Positions 25,609 through 34,768 of a stretch of DNA of 64,000 nucleotides are shown here, piece after piece (the first letter of the stretch is position 1; each line of letters begins with the position of its first letter). This DNA is from JBEBVQ01 sp964527735 (GTDB taxonomy: Bacteria; Bacteroidota; Bacteroidia; Chitinophagales; Chitinophagaceae). The stretch spans positions 1-64,000 of the forward strand of contig CAZGPG010000017.1 of NCBI GenBank assembly GCA_964527735.1, written 5' to 3'. The position numbers and the translations under genes are program-made. Below the pieces are notes generated by a model, which was not told where the DNA came from, searched no databases, and saw nothing but the letters and a program-made list of their open reading frames with translations.

Positions 25609-27414
25609 ATGAAAAGAATCGTTTTATTATGGCTGATTGTCCAGCAGGCAGGCGTCAGCTTTGCGCAGTATTATCCTGTGGGCACCTCTTATAACCAGGA
25701 TTTTGATGGCCTCGCAAACGGTCTTCCGCCGGGGTGGTATGTTTATACTGCTGCAACAGATACCGGTCCCGGAAATGAAGACACGTTATTAGCCGGTACA
25801 TTAACCTGGGGGCATTCAGGAGCGGGATTCAAGAATTTTGCTTCTGCCAATGGTCTGGCATCAGGAGCCTCTACGGCTGATCAGCACGGTGCGGGAGACC
25901 GTGCATTGGGCGTGCGGCAGACTACCGCCACAGGCTATAATCCCGGTGCCGCTTTTGTATTCCGTATGGCGCATACTACCGGGCTGAGCGACTTCCGGCT
26001 TAGCTTCAACCTTCAGGCGCTTACCTCGTCCTCACACGTCATTGAATGGACAGTGGATTACGGGCTGGGCAATACGCCCTCTGTTTTTACTGCCGTTGCA
26101 GCTACCGGTAATCTGACGACCGGCAACAGCACGGTCAGTAATAACACAGTGAGCGTGGACTTCGGGAGCGCATTGGATCACCATGCCGGGATGGTATGGA
26201 TACGTATCGTTAATCTGTCCCCTTCCGCCTTGGGAAGCGGCAGCCGTCCGTCAACGGCCATTGATGATTTTTCATTGAGCTGGACAGGTACGGGCGCAGG
26301 CTCTGACCGTCCCGAAGTAATGAAGTTGTCGCCGGCAAATGGTGCGCAATACATATCGTTACAGACTGCTCCGGAGATTACGTTCAATCGTCAGGTGCAG
26401 AAAGGCATTTCCGGTAATTTATACATTACCGATGAAACGGCTGTCCGCTGTGATACTATTCCGGCAACAGATCCGCAGGTAGTGGTGAGCGGATATACCG
26501 TTTCCATAACAGGATATACCTGGGCTCCGGCTTCCGTTTATCATATCACTTTCGATTCGGCAGCCTTTGATACAGCCGGTTATAAAGCCTATGGTATCTA
26601 TGATACAAATGTATGGCGTTTTTCCACAGCGCCGGAGGTGCTGACCGTTACTTCCCTGCACGAAACCTTCGACGAGGCCTGTGCCAATAATGAGTTGCCG
26701 CCGGGCTGGGCCCGGATCAGCAAGAAAGGTACGCAGCAATGGAGCTGCCATACGGCTTACGGGATCACTTCGTACCGCATTTCAGCCTATTCCGGAGGAA
26801 AGTATCATGAAAATGAAGACTGGCTCATTACACCCCGTATCGATATGCAGGCGTCAGACCGGCAGTTGTGGTTTAAGCAGTATAAACGACGTGCAGGCGC
26901 GGAGCCGGAAGTCTTGTTTTCAATAGATTATCCGGGCTACGGAGACCCGGACGACGCTTTCTGGACAGATTTGCAGATACCAATGGATGCTGCAGATACG
27001 ATGGCCTGGGGGCTTTATACGGCAGACCTTTCATCCATACCGGCACAGCCGTTTTTTCTCGCATTCAAATATACAGCAACGGCAACCGCAGGTTACGAGA
27101 TCCGGGTAGACAGTGTTGTTATTGCAACTTCACAGACGATGGTGTCAGATGTTGTAAGCAGTAGTGATGCATACATAACAGGCGGTGTTGCAGGTAAAGA
27201 TTTGCACTTGTCTTTTGCGATGTACCACGCGGGCATGTGCAGGATCCGGATGTATGATGTGTCCGGTCGTTGCGTATATCAATGGGCTGCATACACCGTT
27301 GCAGGCTTGCAGAAACATATCATAAGCCGGCAGGATTTTCCTGCTGGTTTGTATATGGTCCGTCTGGAACGGGGAAAAGGTAGCGGAACGGTTCTTAAAA
27401 CGATCATTCGTTGA
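25609..27414 (+). CDS. T9SS-secreted adhesin-like protein (SbsA Ig-like and choice-of-anchor J domains)
   Basis: A 601-residue secreted protein. The signal peptide MKRIVLLWLIVQQAGVSFA-QY is followed by a lectin/jellyroll-like domain (about 25-225: YNQDFDGLANGLPPGWY ... IDDFSLSWTG). A bacterial Ig-like (SbsA type) domain comes next (about 230-335: SPANGAQYISLQTAPEITFNRQVQKG ... WRFST), then a choice-of-anchor J-like domain (about 340-500: ETFDEACANNELPPGWARISKKG ... HENEDWLITPRID). The C-terminus is a degenerate type A sorting domain (RIRMYDVSGRCVYQW ... FPAGLYMVRLERGKGSG). It has no propeller, unlike its neighbours. The 3' end abuts a GTAGAGACG repeat. Confidence 0.87.
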   Translation: MKRIVLLWLIVQQAGVSFAQYYPVGTSYNQDFDGLANGLPPGWYVYTAATDTGPGNEDTLLAGTLTWGHSGAGFKNFASANGLASGASTADQHGAGDRALGVRQTTATGYNPGAAFVFRMAHTTGLSDFRLSFNLQALTSSSHVIEWTVDYGLGNTPSVFTAVAATGNLTTGNSTVSNNTVSVDFGSALDHHAGMVWIRIVNLSPSALGSGSRPSTAIDDFSLSWTGTGAGSDRPEVMKLSPANGAQYISLQTAPEITFNRQVQKGISGNLYITDETAVRCDTIPATDPQVVVSGYTVSITGYTWAPASVYHITFDSAAFDTAGYKAYGIYDTNVWRFSTAPEVLTVTSLHETFDEACANNELPPGWARISKKGTQQWSCHTAYGITSYRISAYSGGKYHENEDWLITPRIDMQASDRQLWFKQYKRRAGAEPEVLFSIDYPGYGDPDDAFWTDLQIPMDAADTMAWGLYTADLSSIPAQPFFLAFKYTATATAGYEIRVDSVVIATSQTMVSDVVSSSDAYITGGVAGKDLHLSFAMYHAGMCRIRMYDVSGRCVYQWAAYTVAGLQKHIISRQDFPAGLYMVRLERGKGSGTVLKTIIR

Positions 27415-27415
27415 T

Positions 27416-27475
27416 GTAGAGACGTTGCATGTGTAGAGACGTTGCATGCAACGTCTCTACACATACAACGTCTAC
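27416..27475. repeat. GTAGAGACG palindrome, near-perfect
   Basis: Halves of 31 and 29 bases around a GCATGC centre match with one mismatch and one 2-base deletion. It is built from GTAGAGACGTTGCATG units. It lies between convergent genes; its right end CTAC contains the pfkA stop codon (TAG on the minus strand). Confidence 0.9.
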
Positions 27476-28455
27476 GCCGACAACACGTATATCATGTCTA
27501 TCATATCCCGGCTTATGGTTGTATGCAGCTTGCTTACCTGTCCGAAAGGAGTGTAGGTGAGTTCGTTGTTTTTGATGCCAACCATAAGCTGGGTTTTGTT
27601 TTCCCTGAGTGCCATTACGGCTGCATAACCAAGCCTGCTGGCCAATACCCGGTCGTTGTGGGTAGGCGTGCCGCCCCTTTGAATATGCCCGAGTACACAA
27701 GTCCGGACATCCAGCGAGGGGAAGCGGGCTGTAATCAATTTGTAGAATTTATCTGCGTTGCCAAAGTCATCTCCTTCTGCAACGACAAGGATGTTTACTG
27801 TTTTTTTTCTGCGTTTGTCGTAGGCAATGCGTGACAGCACACGATCCGTGTCCGTTGCCACTTCGGGTATGAGGATATCTTCTGCCCCGCAGGCAATGCC
27901 GCTGTTGAGGGCAATGTATCCGGCATCGCGCCCCATGACTTCGATTATGAAAAGCCGGTCGTGCGCTTCTGCCGTATCTCTTATTTTATCGATTGCTTCC
28001 ACGGCGGTATTCACTGCCGTATCGAATCCGATAGTGGCGTCCGTGCCGGCCAGATCTTTATCGATCGTACCGGGCAGCCCTACGGCGGGGATGGAGTAAT
28101 GTTTGAAAAATTCGACAGCGCCCCGGAAGGTCCCGTCTCCGCCGATCAGCACCAGGGCTTCAATACCGTGCTCCTGCAGCCGGTCATAGGCTTTCTGCCG
28201 GCCTTTTTCTGTAGTGAAGTCTTTGCTGCGCGCAGTTTTCAGGATCGTACCTCCCCGTTGAATGATGTTGGACACGTCTGTTGTGTGCATCCGGAAAATA
28301 TCCCCTTCGATCATACCCTGGTATCCTCTGCGGATACCGTATACTTCCATCTCATGATAGATAGCCGTGCGGACTACCGCGCGTATGGCTGCGTTCATAC
28401 CGGGGCTGTCTCCCCCTGAAGTCAGTACTCCTATTTTCCGGATCTTGGAATTCAT
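27472..28455 (-). CDS. pfkA: ATP-dependent 6-phosphofructokinase
   Basis: A 327-residue glycolytic enzyme that phosphorylates fructose 6-phosphate to the 1,6-bisphosphate. Hallmarks: TSGGDSPGMNAAIRAVVR (ATP loop), RRGYQGMIEGD, IGGDGTFRGA, the catalytic PGTIDKDLAGTDATIGFDTA, and EVMGRDAGYIAL. The Gly-Asp-Gly of GGDGT indicates ATP rather than pyrophosphate use. Full length. It is convergent with a cargo gene, with the shared palindrome at its 3' end. No other glycolytic gene is nearby. Confidence 0.98.
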   Translation of the reverse strand: MNSKIRKIGVLTSGGDSPGMNAAIRAVVRTAIYHEMEVYGIRRGYQGMIEGDIFRMHTTDVSNIIQRGGTILKTARSKDFTTEKGRQKAYDRLQEHGIEALVLIGGDGTFRGAVEFFKHYSIPAVGLPGTIDKDLAGTDATIGFDTAVNTAVEAIDKIRDTAEAHDRLFIIEVMGRDAGYIALNSGIACGAEDILIPEVATDTDRVLSRIAYDKRRKKTVNILVVAEGDDFGNADKFYKLITARFPSLDVRTCVLGHIQRGGTPTHNDRVLASRLGYAAVMALRENKTQLMVGIKNNELTYTPFGQVSKLHTTISRDMIDMIYVLSA

Positions 28456-28590
28456 CTAAGCGATTTTCACCTGAAAGCTATAAAAACTTTTCGAAGGAAC
28501 CGTAAACTGGTATATGATCCATTTTATCAGCCAATTAGCTTAGCCACATTTTAAATGTCCCTTTCTTCGGGCAAAGCGCCGCCGGCATGG

Positions 28591-28606
28591 TATCCTTTAA
28601 AGGATA
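28591..28606. terminator. 16-bp palindrome after the SulP gene
   Basis: TATCCTTTAAAGGATA is a perfect palindrome ending three bases before the SulP stop codon on the minus strand. Probably a transcript-end hairpin, but AT-rich and without a T-run. Confidence 0.4.
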
Positions 28607-28609
28607 TGA

Positions 28610-30349
28610 TCAGTCCTGCGGTGTATCTTCACCAACGGTCATCTTTACTTTTGATGCTGCGGTTGCAGAAACGTCAGATGTACGCCTGCTGCCTGTATCA
28701 GCTTCTTCGCTCAGTTGCCTGAGCAGCTTTTTATGATCGCCGGAAGAACGCCTGGGTATTTCCTCATTGTCGATCAGGTCGGCAAGAATATCCCGTTCAT
28801 CAGCCACAGCAGGCACTTTGTAGATATTCTTGAAGCCCACCAGGGATATAGTAATGTTTGCGCTGCCGGCTTTGGAAGCGGCAAAATCACGTATCAGATC
28901 GAGTACGTCAAAATCAATATATTCCGTCCGGCTGGCATCAATGATGACTTTGCTGTTTGGAGGAAGTTTGCTTAATGTTTCCTTGATGCTGGCCTTATTG
29001 AGGAATGATACTTCCTGTGCCAGGGTCAGTTTGATCAGGTCTCCGTTCCTGTAGCTGCTCCGGTGATAATAATAGGGGATGCCCATATTCTGACGCAATA
29101 AGTAAAATACGCTGATCACAAGACCTATACCCACACCCTTGAGCAGATCCAGCGCTACGACTGCAATTACGGTGGCCACAAAAGGTATAAACTGGCTCCG
29201 CCCGGCTTCCCACATATGTTTGAATATGGCGGGACGGCACAGCCGGTATCCGGTATAGATCAGGATGGCTGCCAGCGAAGCTTTGGGAATATGGTTCAGC
29301 AGCACGGGGATGAGCGCTACGCACAGCAGGAGCAGCATGCCATGTGTAATGGTTGATACCTTGGTACGGCCCCCCGCATTGATATTGGCCGATGACCGGA
29401 CGATGACGGAGGTTATTGGAAGTCCGCCGATGAAACCGCTTACCATATTCCCGATACCCTGTGCACGCAGCTCCGCATTGCCGGAAGTATTCCGTTTAAG
29501 CGGGTCGAGCTTGTCGGTGGCTTCGATGCACAACAGGGTTTCGATAGAGGCTACTATTGCAATGACGATACCGGTTTTCCATACGTCCGGATTGGTCATA
29601 CCGCTAAAATCCGGTAAGCTGAATTGTCCGAAGAAATCACGGGCGCTGGTGGGGATGGGCAGACTTACCAGATGGGATGTGGTAAGGTAAAGTTCCGAAC
29701 CTGATAATTTAAATCCTTCATTGATGAGCGTACCTATTACAACAACCAGCAGCCCGGCAGGTATCATCTGCAGTTTTTTGAATCCCCGGAGTTGCCACAA
29801 TCCCAGGATCGCAATACCGGTAACAGCGATGATAATCGCTGCAGGCTCTACCTGTTGCAGGGAAGCAGTAATGTTTTCGAATATAAAACCGTCTTCGGCG
29901 TCGGGCAGCCCTGCTGATCCTGTATTATGCCCGAGCGCATTGGGCATCTCTTTGATAATAATCGTGAGACCGATACCGGCCAGCATGCCTTCGATCACAT
30001 TGGAAGGAAAATAGCTGGCTATCGATCCGGCTTTGAGCAGACCGAGTACCAACTGAATCGCTCCGGCTATGATTATAGCACAGAGGAATATATTAAATGC
30101 CCCCAGTTGCTCGATCGCTACAATTACAATAGCGATCAGCCCGGCTGCCGGGCCGCTTACACTGAGGTTAGATTTGCTGAGGAACCCGATGACCACCCCA
30201 CCGATTATACCGGCTACAATTCCTGAAAATAATGGCGCTTGCGATGCCTGGGCAATACCCAGACAAAGGGGTAGGGCGATCAGGAAAACGATCAATCCGG
30301 CAAGAAAATCTTTTTTATGACGTCGAAGAAAGGAAATATTTTCTTTCAT
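28610..30349 (-). CDS. SulP-family inorganic anion transporter with STAS domain
   Basis: A 579-residue inner-membrane protein. The membrane part (about 10-420) opens RRHKKDFLAGLIVFLIALPLCLGIAQAS and holds NLSVSGPAAGL, EGMLAGIGLTIIIKEMPNALG, and GNMVSGFIGGLPITSVIVRSSANINAGGRTK, all typical of SulP/SLC26 proteins. A C-terminal STAS domain (about 440-540: LPPNSKVIIDASRTEYIDFDVLDLI) follows. About 40 further polar residues end the protein. Substrates in this family include sulfate, bicarbonate and C4-dicarboxylates; the sequence alone does not decide. No carbonic anhydrase gene is adjacent to suggest bicarbonate. Confidence 0.93.
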   Translation of the reverse strand: MKENISFLRRHKKDFLAGLIVFLIALPLCLGIAQASQAPLFSGIVAGIIGGVVIGFLSKSNLSVSGPAAGLIAIVIVAIEQLGAFNIFLCAIIIAGAIQLVLGLLKAGSIASYFPSNVIEGMLAGIGLTIIIKEMPNALGHNTGSAGLPDAEDGFIFENITASLQQVEPAAIIIAVTGIAILGLWQLRGFKKLQMIPAGLLVVVIGTLINEGFKLSGSELYLTTSHLVSLPIPTSARDFFGQFSLPDFSGMTNPDVWKTGIVIAIVASIETLLCIEATDKLDPLKRNTSGNAELRAQGIGNMVSGFIGGLPITSVIVRSSANINAGGRTKVSTITHGMLLLLCVALIPVLLNHIPKASLAAILIYTGYRLCRPAIFKHMWEAGRSQFIPFVATVIAVVALDLLKGVGIGLVISVFYLLRQNMGIPYYYHRSSYRNGDLIKLTLAQEVSFLNKASIKETLSKLPPNSKVIIDASRTEYIDFDVLDLIRDFAASKAGSANITISLVGFKNIYKVPAVADERDILADLIDNEEIPRRSSGDHKKLLRQLSEEADTGSRRTSDVSATAASKVKMTVGEDTPQD

Positions 30350-30451
30350 TTTGGCTTACTGTTAATTGCATAATTAAATTACACATGTGTTTGTAGTGTG
30401 GATATTTACACACGAATCCGATGCAGCAGATGCCGGATGTGTGAGACTTTA

Positions 30452-30751
30452 TTAACAGTAATGGTTTGGAGGCGGGGTGAGTATCTCCGGCGTATACAGA
30501 GAAGGGATGTGGTCGGCGTAGTGTACGGACACAATACGGTACATATCTGCTCCGGGAGGGTAAGGAAGACTTGAATGGCCGGGACCGTGGTATGGTTCCA
30601 ATACTCTTTTCAATTTCGAATTGTCGTCATGTGCCGTTTCGTGCATTTCTTCCGTAATCAGGGATTTATACAATATCTCCCCCACCTCTTTTATGGGCAG
30701 CATCTGAAAAGAGAACAAAACAAGAAAAAAGCAGGCACGTAACTTTTTCAC
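30452..30751 (-). CDS. Small secreted hypothetical protein
   Basis: 99 residues. A signal-like N-terminus (MKKLRACFFLVLFSFQMLPIKEVGE) precedes a short hydrophilic tail rich in His and Pro (HGPGHSSLPYPPGAD ... LTPPPNHYC). Small proteins with the FSxQMLPIKEVG motif recur in Bacteroidota as conserved hypotheticals, as far as I recall. It sits between the SulP gene and a divergent TPR gene. No function can be assigned. Confidence 0.65.
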   Translation of the reverse strand: MKKLRACFFLVLFSFQMLPIKEVGEILYKSLITEEMHETAHDDNSKLKRVLEPYHGPGHSSLPYPPGADMYRIVSVHYADHIPSLYTPEILTPPPNHYC

Positions 30752-30947
30752 GGTTGCAAAATAACATTAAAATCACTCAATTTGATCACCCGGGCCATTA
30801 AAATACTGTTAAACAAAAACAGTGTGGCTGTAGTTTATCTGCGCATTTGAAAATGAGAGGATGTGTTGAATGGGCTAAACAGTCACCCCTAAACTCATAA
30901 TTCATAGCTCATAATTCATAACTCCTAACGTTCCCTGATTATTTTTC

Positions 30948-30955
30948 TACCTTTG
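30948..30955 (+). promoter_or_regulatory. Possible -7 element of the TPR gene
   Basis: TACCTTTG fits TAnnTTTG but ends six bases before ATG 30962, so transcription would start at or very near the start codon. Confidence 0.4.
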
Positions 30956-30961
30956 CCGTGC

Positions 30962-32050
30962 ATGATTTGCCGAATAATAATCCTATGCCTTCTATGCTTC
31001 CTGTTTACATCCGGAAGCAGGAGCTATGGCCAGATCAACTGGCCGTCGCCGGAAGTGGAGCAGATGTACCAGCAAGCAAGGGGGCTAATGATGAACGGCA
31101 GTTTCCCGCAGGCGATTGCCGCGTACCAGCAGCTCGTTCCGCTTGCTCCGGAGGTAATGGAGATTTATCGCGATCTGGGGCGTTTGTATTATCTGACCGG
31201 TGCTTATGAAGATGCCAATAAAACGCTGACCAGTGTCATCAACAGCAGCGTGGCAGACCGTCAGAGCTTTCAGATAGCGGCGGCCAGCCTGGCAGCGCAG
31301 CAGGATTATAAGAAAGCCCGTGCTGTCCTGCAGCAGGGTATTGTGCGTTTCCCCACTGCCGGTCTGCTGTACCATGAGCTGGGTAAGCAGCATTATGACC
31401 GTAATGAACACGAGCAGGCACTAAAAGCATGGCTTGATGGTATTGCCGCAGACCCGGTATACCATGTCAATTACTACGAGGCTGCCCGGACTTATATGGC
31501 TACAGATGAGATGCTTTGGGTGATCCTGTACGGAGAGATCTTCCTGGCGCGGGAAAGCCAGACGCCCCGTGCCCGGGAAATGTGCCGGCTGGTGCTGGAA
31601 GCTTATAAGCGATTCTATTTTACACCGAGAAGTATAAAAGCCCCGGAGTTCGGTAAAAATACCGGACAAAAACAGCCGGCTTCTTTTTACGATGCGGTGC
31701 ACGAAACATTCCGGAAGCTGGCGCCGGTGGTCAGCGACGGCCTGTCTACGGAAAATCTGGTCATGCTGCGTGCCCGCTTTATTATAGAGTGGAACCGTAC
31801 TTATGCGGATCAATACCCGTTTTCGTTATTTAACTGGCATGAGCGGCTGCTGCAGAACGGCCATTTTGATGCCTATAATCATTGGTTGTTTGGCAAAGTG
31901 GAACATGCACAGCAATATGAAGCGTGGGTATCCTTTCATAAAGATGCAATACCTGCATTCGAAGCCTGGATGGAACAATATCCATACCGGCCTGCTGAAC
32001 AGGAATTTTATAATGAAAGAAAATTGAAAGGATTGTTTTCCGGCCGGTAG
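30962..32050 (+). CDS. Secreted TPR-repeat protein
   Basis: A 362-residue exported protein. The signal peptide (MICRIIILCLLCFLFTSGSRSYGQ) is followed by about four tetratricopeptide-like repeats (MYQQARGLMMNGSFPQAIAAYQQLV, EIYRDLGRLYYLTGAYEDANKTL, IAAASLAAQQDYKKARAVLQQG, LYHELGKQHYDRNEHEQALKAW). A 150-residue tail of unrecognised type follows (PASFYDAVHETFRKLAPVVSDGL ... YNHWLFGKVEHAQQYEAWV). It is likely periplasmic and may bind a protein partner. ATG 30962 was chosen over a TTG three codons upstream. The next gene, a SurA-like chaperone on the same strand, has its own promoter element. Confidence 0.85.
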   Translation: MICRIIILCLLCFLFTSGSRSYGQINWPSPEVEQMYQQARGLMMNGSFPQAIAAYQQLVPLAPEVMEIYRDLGRLYYLTGAYEDANKTLTSVINSSVADRQSFQIAAASLAAQQDYKKARAVLQQGIVRFPTAGLLYHELGKQHYDRNEHEQALKAWLDGIAADPVYHVNYYEAARTYMATDEMLWVILYGEIFLARESQTPRAREMCRLVLEAYKRFYFTPRSIKAPEFGKNTGQKQPASFYDAVHETFRKLAPVVSDGLSTENLVMLRARFIIEWNRTYADQYPFSLFNWHERLLQNGHFDAYNHWLFGKVEHAQQYEAWVSFHKDAIPAFEAWMEQYPYRPAEQEFYNERKLKGLFSGR

Positions 32051-32163
32051 GGGGCGTATCATTATACGTCTTATAGGTCCATATTGACATACTCCCGGGT
32101 CTGCACCCCTGAAAGGCAAACGTTAAAATATCTTGCGTATTTATACCGTGTGAGCAAATCTGT

Positions 32164-32171
32164 TATTTTTG
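32164..32171 (+). promoter_or_regulatory. -7 promoter element of the SurA-like gene
   Basis: TATTTTTG matches TAnnTTTG, 30 bases before ATG 32202. Confidence 0.5.
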
Positions 32172-32201
32172 CTGATTAAAAAATAAAACCACCCCCTCCT
32201 C

Positions 32202-33587
32202 ATGAGGTATCCTTTTCTTTGTGTCCCTGTTCTGGTGTTTCTGAACCTCCTTATATCCGTTCCCCCGGTTTTTGCACAGCCGGTGCAGACCGCAGATAAA
32301 ATAATAGCGGTTGTCGGGCAGAACCGGATCATCCTCCAGTCTGATCTGGAAGTGCAGGTTGCCAACCTGAAGTTGCAAAGCCCTGATTCTTACCATGATA
32401 CCCTGAAGTGTGGCATTCTCCAGCAGATGATCATGTCGAAGATGCTGGTGGAGCAGGCGGAGCGCGACAGCGTATTGGTAGGCGAAGAAGAAGTGGAAGC
32501 CAACCTGGATAATAAGCTCCGGTATTTTATCTCCCGCGTATACGGCTCCAAAGAAAAGCTGGAGCAGGCAACGGGCAAGACCGTTTACCAGATCAAAGAA
32601 GAAAACAGGGAAGTGGTGAAAGAGCAAATGCTTGCAGAGCGTATTCAGGGGCAGCTGCTGGAAAATGTAGCTATTACACCCACAGAGGTGCGGACGTTTT
32701 ATAATAATATTCCTGCGGACAGTCTTCCGTTTTTCCCGGCCAGTGTGGAAGTAGGTCAGATTGTTATTGATCCGCCGGTAAGCCCGGAGCTTGATGCATA
32801 TGCCCGTAAACAACTGGATGAGATCCGGGAGCAGATCGTAACGGAAGGCAAAAATTTTGAAGCAATGGCCGGCATTTACAGCCAGGACCCCGGAAGCCGG
32901 GATAATGGCGGGCGATACAATGATGTAAGCCGGATTGACGGCGGCTGGGCGCCCGAGTTTGTAACAGCAGCATTCAGATTGCAGAACGGGGATGTATCGC
33001 CGGTCGTAAAGACAAAATTCGGCTATCATATCATCCAGATGATCCAGCGTAAAGGCGATCAGGCGGATGTAAGGCATATTCTTATTATACCGGAGCGTAC
33101 ATCTGCCGACTTCAGGTTTGCCTTGTCCCGTCTCGATAGTGTCCGGTCTGAACTGATCAGCAGCAAGATCAGCTTTCCCCAGGCTGTGGGCAAGTATAGC
33201 ACGGACGATCAGTCTAAAATGACAGCTGGTATGCTGACGGACCCGCAGACCGGCGCCAGCCAGCTGGAAATAGATCAGCTGGATCCGGCGCTGGCCCTGA
33301 TGATTGACAGCTTGTCGCCGGGCAGCTTCTCCCAGCCGCATGTATTTGTGAACCAGTATACCGGTGAGCGATCCTGCCGGATCATTTATCTGAAAGACAG
33401 GTCTGAGCCGCACAAAGCCAACCTGAGGGACGATTACAGCAAGATACAGCAGGTGGCCCTCTCCCAAAAACAGAACCGGAAACTGGAACAGTGGCTGCAG
33501 AACAAATTACCGACCTATTACCTGAAAGTAGACCCCGAATACAAGAATTGCGGACCTCTGGCCGCGTGGAAGGAATTCATACATTAA
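32202..33587 (+). CDS. SurA-like periplasmic peptidylprolyl isomerase
   Basis: A 461-residue exported chaperone. After the signal peptide (MRYPFLCVPVLVFLNLLISVPPVFA-QP) comes a SurA N-terminal helical domain (ADKIIAVVGQNRIILQSDLE ... MIMSKMLVEQAERDSV). Two parvulin/PpiC domains follow: about 175-290 with FEAMAGIYSQDPGSRDNGG and GYHIIQMIQRKGD, then about 290-400 with ADVRHILIIPE and FPQAVGKYSTDD. The second is divergent, with GMLTDPQTGAS in place of the usual GG loop. It presumably helps outer-membrane proteins fold. In a T9SS-rich genome it may also aid secreted cargo, which is speculation. Confidence 0.92.
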   Translation: MRYPFLCVPVLVFLNLLISVPPVFAQPVQTADKIIAVVGQNRIILQSDLEVQVANLKLQSPDSYHDTLKCGILQQMIMSKMLVEQAERDSVLVGEEEVEANLDNKLRYFISRVYGSKEKLEQATGKTVYQIKEENREVVKEQMLAERIQGQLLENVAITPTEVRTFYNNIPADSLPFFPASVEVGQIVIDPPVSPELDAYARKQLDEIREQIVTEGKNFEAMAGIYSQDPGSRDNGGRYNDVSRIDGGWAPEFVTAAFRLQNGDVSPVVKTKFGYHIIQMIQRKGDQADVRHILIIPERTSADFRFALSRLDSVRSELISSKISFPQAVGKYSTDDQSKMTAGMLTDPQTGASQLEIDQLDPALALMIDSLSPGSFSQPHVFVNQYTGERSCRIIYLKDRSEPHKANLRDDYSKIQQVALSQKQNRKLEQWLQNKLPTYYLKVDPEYKNCGPLAAWKEFIH

Positions 33588-33642
33588 CAATGATATACGG
33601 GATTTTGTCTTACCTTGCCTTTTCAATCATGAATTTGTTGTA

Positions 33643-34758
33643 ATGGCAACCAAGAAAAATATCGTAAAATTTGCCCCGAAAGGAACCCCGAGTTTTTATG
33701 ACGATGTAAAGCTGAAAGTAGATGAATATTTTCAAGCTCATAAGACCAGCGGTTATGCAAATTCCACGATGTATGTAAAGACTGGTGTTATGCTGGCGCT
33801 TTATTTTGTACCCTATCTGTTGATGACTATTGGTGTTGCAGCAGGCAATCCCTGGTTATTTTACGGATTCTGGATGCTGATGGGTGCCGGTATTGTGGGT
33901 ATCGGCACATCTGTTATGCATGATTCCAATCATGGCTCTTACGCTCGCAATAAATTCGTAAATAACACCCTTGGTGGCATACTGAACATATTAGGCGGCT
34001 ATTCGGCCAACTGGAAGATACAGCATAACGTGCTTCATCACACTTACACGAATGTGGAAGGGCTGGATGAAGATATTGAAGCCGGGATATTCCTTCGTAT
34101 GTCGCCCCATGCGCCTTATCTCCGTATGCACCGCTTCCAGCATATCTATGCGTGGTTCCTTTATTGTATGATGAACCTTTTCTGGGTTACTGTAAAGGAT
34201 TATCGCCAGCTTTTCAAATATCATCAGCATGATCTGCTGAGAAAAGAAAAGCTGACCCTCAAACGTGCACTTACGGAACTCACGATACTCAAAGTGTTTT
34301 ATATCGGTTATGCGATTGTCCTTCCTATACTGTTTTCAGGTATGCCCTGGTATCATGTGGCAGGGGGATTTGTAATCATGCATGTCATTGCAGGATTAGC
34401 GCTTGCCTGTATCTTTCAGCCGGCACATGTGATGGAAACATCAGAATTTCCGCAACCTAACCCTGACCGGAAAATGGAAAATAGTTGGGCGGTGCACCAG
34501 GTGCTCAATACCACCAACTTTGCGCCTGACAGCCAGATATTATCCTGGTTTATCGGCGGGCTTAATTACCAGATCGAGCATCATCTGTTTCCGAATGTCT
34601 GCCATGTGCATTATCCGCAGATTTCCCGGATCGTGCAAAGTGTCGCTAAAGAATATGGTATCCCTTATCAGGTACAGCCTACGTTTGCACATGCTTTATG
34701 GGAGCATGGCAAGATGCTGAAAAAACTGGGGGAGAAACAATGGTCAATTATTAATTAA
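33643..34758 (+). CDS. Membrane fatty acid desaturase (acyl-lipid/acyl-CoA type)
   Basis: A 371-residue di-iron membrane enzyme that puts a double bond into fatty acyl chains. The three histidine boxes are present: HDSNH (about residue 90), HNVLHH (about 128), and QIEHHLFP near the C-terminus. They are separated by hydrophobic segments (MLALYFVPYLLMTIGVAAG, AIVLPILFSGMPW, VIMHVIAGLALACIFQPAH). The order and QIEHH form match the front-end/linoleoyl-CoA desaturase-like branch. No cytochrome b5 domain is fused. It is likely to control membrane fluidity. Confidence 0.94.
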   Translation: MATKKNIVKFAPKGTPSFYDDVKLKVDEYFQAHKTSGYANSTMYVKTGVMLALYFVPYLLMTIGVAAGNPWLFYGFWMLMGAGIVGIGTSVMHDSNHGSYARNKFVNNTLGGILNILGGYSANWKIQHNVLHHTYTNVEGLDEDIEAGIFLRMSPHAPYLRMHRFQHIYAWFLYCMMNLFWVTVKDYRQLFKYHQHDLLRKEKLTLKRALTELTILKVFYIGYAIVLPILFSGMPWYHVAGGFVIMHVIAGLALACIFQPAHVMETSEFPQPNPDRKMENSWAVHQVLNTTNFAPDSQILSWFIGGLNYQIEHHLFPNVCHVHYPQISRIVQSVAKEYGIPYQVQPTFAHALWEHGKMLKKLGEKQWSIIN

Positions 34759-34768
34759 CCATTAATCA

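Noticed and set aside
32163..33467. 434-codon open frame on the minus strand
   Set aside because: Antisense to the SurA-like gene, whose signal peptide and parvulin domains are clear.
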